Assembly (NCBI GenBank): GCA_003242605.1 | Contig: QGUZ01000225.1 | Span: 1 to 8,236 of the forward strand | Source: Actinomycetota bacterium | Lineage (GTDB): Bacteria; Actinomycetota; Actinomycetes; Streptosporangiales; Streptosporangiaceae | Length of the DNA stretch: 8,236 bases | Direction of reading: 5' to 3' | Shown: piece after piece, positions 7,162-8,236 of the stretch | Numbering within the stretch: the first letter of the stretch is position 1 | Layout: each line of letters opens with the position of its first letter | Translations under genes and position numbers: made by a program | Notes under the pieces: model-generated | Seen by the model: only the letters and a program-made list of their open reading frames with translations | What the model was told of the DNA's origin: nothing | Databases searched by the model: none

Positions 7162-7418
7162 CGGTTCTCCGTCGCGACGAGCCCGGCCAAGCCTCTGTCA
7201 CAGGCAGCCACCAGCCACCTTGACCTCTGATCCGAAGAGTAGATCCGCCGGCTTCGTTGCTGGACGGTGACGATTCCGCCGAGTCCGCACGCGCTGCGCC
7301 GGCGCAGGACTGGTTCCGCGCACAGCGGAAGGTTCGCAAACTTGGCCCGCTCGAGCTTCCGCAGCTCTCCGACAAATCGGACCAATTTTGTGAATTGCCA
7401 CTCCGTCTGATCGGCCAT
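7158..7418 (-). CDS. Small hypothetical protein, coupled to the ATPase gene
   Basis: An 86-residue frame starting at ATG 7418 and ending in a TGA that overlaps the ATPase GTG by 4 nt (GTGA). A GAAGGG sequence sits about 9 nt before the ATG. The product is basic, with an amphipathic-looking N-terminal helix (LVRFVGELRKLERAKF) and three scattered cysteines, and I recognise no family. Third-position G+C is noticeably lower than in the helicase genes. The coupling overlap and ribosome site favour a real gene; weak codon bias and overlapping frames of similar length (7118-7426 and 7198-7461) argue for caution. If it is not translated, this is simply a long leader of the ATPase gene. Confidence 0.4.
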   Translation of the reverse strand: MADQTEWQFTKLVRFVGELRKLERAKFANLPLCAEPVLRRRSACGLGGIVTVQQRSRRIYSSDQRSRWLVAACDRGLAGLVATENR

Positions 7419-7510
7419 CCATCCACACCCTTCGAGTGATACGCCTCGACGCTGCGAGCACCTCGTTTCCGCAGCGAGGATGACGGATGGCGACTACGAT
7501 GCGTAATGCT

Positions 7511-7538
7511 TTGGTAACTACTCTTATTCGATAGTCAA
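7511..7538 (-). promoter_or_regulatory. Candidate leftward promoter for the small ORF and ATPase
   Basis: On the minus strand TTGACT (7538-7533) is followed after 16 nt by TACCAA (7516-7511). The -35 box is good and the -10 box moderate. It lies in an A+T-rich island back to back with the candidate XRE promoter, so both could be controlled from the same sites. Confidence 0.35.
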
Positions 7539-7556
7539 AAGCGCGGTCTGTATAGC
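7527..7556 (+). promoter_or_regulatory. Candidate promoter of the XRE regulator
   Basis: TTCGAT (7527-7532) and TATAGC (7551-7556) are 18 nt apart. The -10 box is fair and the -35 box weak. CTGTA (7548-7552) and TACAG (7561-7565) form a short inverted repeat over the -10 box, a plausible autorepressor site. The assignment is tentative. Confidence 0.3.
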
Positions 7557-7581
7557 GTCCTACAGCTCGCGTAGCGCGGTC
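7540..7581 (+). repeat. Direct repeat AGCGCGGTC flanking the XRE promoter start
   Basis: The 9-mer AGCGCGGTC occurs at 7540-7548 and again at 7573-7581, 33 bp apart, which is about three helical turns. The copies bracket the predicted -10 box and end just before the XRE ribosome binding site. Same-face spacing would suit binding by a regulator, possibly the XRE protein itself, but this is inferred from position only. Confidence 0.4.
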
Positions 7582-7595
7582 GAAAGGAAGTCCTC

Positions 7596-8236
7596 ATGCC
7601 TGCGCCTCGCCCGCTCAACCCCGCCAGCAGCATGCTCGCCTACTGGGGTGCGGAACTGCGGAGACTGCGCGTTGCGGCAGGGATGACACAGCGGGAGCTG
7701 GGCAGGAGGACCTCCTACTCGGCCTCCTACATCGGACACGTCGAGACTGCGAGACGCCCTCCGAGTCGGGAGTTTGCCATCGTATGCGACAAGGTGTTCG
7801 GAACTGACACTCTCACTCCCCTATGGGACCTCATCGAGGAGGACGCCCATCCCACATGGTTCCGGCCGTATATGGAGCTCGAGCGCCAGGCGAGGACGAT
7901 CAGGTTCTGGGCGCCGCTCCTCATTCCCGGCCTCGTACAGACACCCGACTATGCACGCGCTCTGATTCGGACGAGCAACCCGCGATGGACGGCCGACCAG
8001 GTGGAAGAAGCGGTGGCCAGCCGCATGAGACGCAAAGACGTCCTGTTCCGGGAGGACCCACCTGAGCTCTTGGTGATTCTCGATGAGGCGACCCTCCTTC
8101 GTCCTATTGGAGGGCCTCACGTGATGCGAGCACAACTGGAATATCTCCTGGATCTGGTGGAAACCCGAGAACGCACGTCAATCCAACTGGTCCCACTCAC
8201 CATGCATATGCACGCCGGCCTTACCGGACCTATAGT
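7596..8236 (+). CDS. XRE-family regulator with DUF5753 (Scr1 family), 3' truncated
   Basis: The frame opens at ATG 7596, with AGGA (7585-7588) 7 nt before it, and continues for 213 codons to the window edge without a stop. Residues about 20-72 form an XRE/Cro-type helix-turn-helix (AAGMTQRELGRRTSYSASYI, then HVETARRPPS). From about residue 88 comes the DUF5753 effector domain, marked by LIPGLVQTPDYARALI (about 109-124), and later VILDEATLLRPIGG and IQLVPL. Family members are about 280 residues long, so the last quarter is missing only because the window ends. Scr1-type proteins act as DNA-binding antitoxin-like regulators, typically followed by a small DUF397 partner, which may lie just outside. 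The neighbouring RsbW-like ATPase completes a whiJ/abaA-like set. A- and T-ending codons are more frequent than in the helicase genes. Confidence 0.9.
   Translation, partial: MPAPRPLNPASSMLAYWGAELRRLRVAAGMTQRELGRRTSYSASYIGHVETARRPPSREFAIVCDKVFGTDTLTPLWDLIEEDAHPTWFRPYMELERQARTIRFWAPLLIPGLVQTPDYARALIRTSNPRWTADQVEEAVASRMRRKDVLFREDPPELLVILDEATLLRPIGGPHVMRAQLEYLLDLVETRERTSIQLVPLTMHMHAGLTGPI

Noticed and set aside
7257..7439. Open frame of 60 codons on the plus strand
   Set aside because: No convincing ribosome binding site or recognisable product, and it lies opposite the better supported small minus-strand ORF.
1..8236. CRISPR arrays, tRNA or rRNA genes, insertion sequences, attachment sites
   Set aside because: No regularly spaced repeats, cloverleaf-like or rRNA sequence, transposase or integrase gene, or flanking long repeats were seen on either strand.

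Overview
The window is G+C-rich chromosomal DNA with strong G/C preference at third codon positions and several GTG starts. It also carries an RsbW-like ATP-binding protein next to an XRE regulator of the Scr1/DUF5753 type. Together these point to a mycelial actinomycete, such as a streptomycete or a member of the Streptosporangiales. I cannot name the species from sequence alone.

Layout. (1) Positions 70-3216, minus strand: a large SNF2-family helicase whose architecture and N-terminus best fit DrmD, normally the first gene of class 1 DISARM anti-phage operons. A possible start of the next operon gene (GTG at 37) lies at the left edge, so the rest of any DISARM operon would be to the left, outside the window. 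(2) Positions 3217-3803: a 587-bp divergent control region. It holds a good -35/-10 promoter for the rightward gene, a weaker one for the leftward gene, a perfect inverted repeat, recurring CTAGC motifs and a folded leader. (3) Positions 3804-6677, plus strand: a Upf1/DNA2-like superfamily 1 helicase with an N-terminal winged-helix-like segment, a C-terminal PLD-like fold that has apparently lost the His and Lys of its HKD motif, and a terminal Cys4 zinc ribbon. The helicase-PLD fusion recalls the type II Mokosh defence protein, but the combination here is unusual. (4) Positions 6681-6723: a strong stem-loop between convergent genes, probably a bidirectional terminator. (5) Positions 6730-7418, minus strand: an RsbW-like GHKL ATPase, possibly preceded by a small translationally coupled ORF. 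(6) Positions 7419-7595: a divergent promoter region with a 9-bp direct repeat. (7) Positions 7596 to the window end, plus strand: an XRE regulator with a DUF5753 domain, cut by the window edge.

How the genes may work together. The two head-to-head helicases look like the edge of a defence island: a DISARM-type restriction module transcribed leftward and a stand-alone helicase/PLD-like defence candidate transcribed rightward, probably sharing regulation. The ATPase/XRE pair resembles the whiJ/abaA-type regulatory loci of streptomycetes, in which an XRE protein, a small DUF397 protein and an RsbW-like ATPase are neighbours. A DUF397 gene may therefore follow just right of the window. The most novel candidate is the helicase with the degenerate PLD domain and zinc ribbon.
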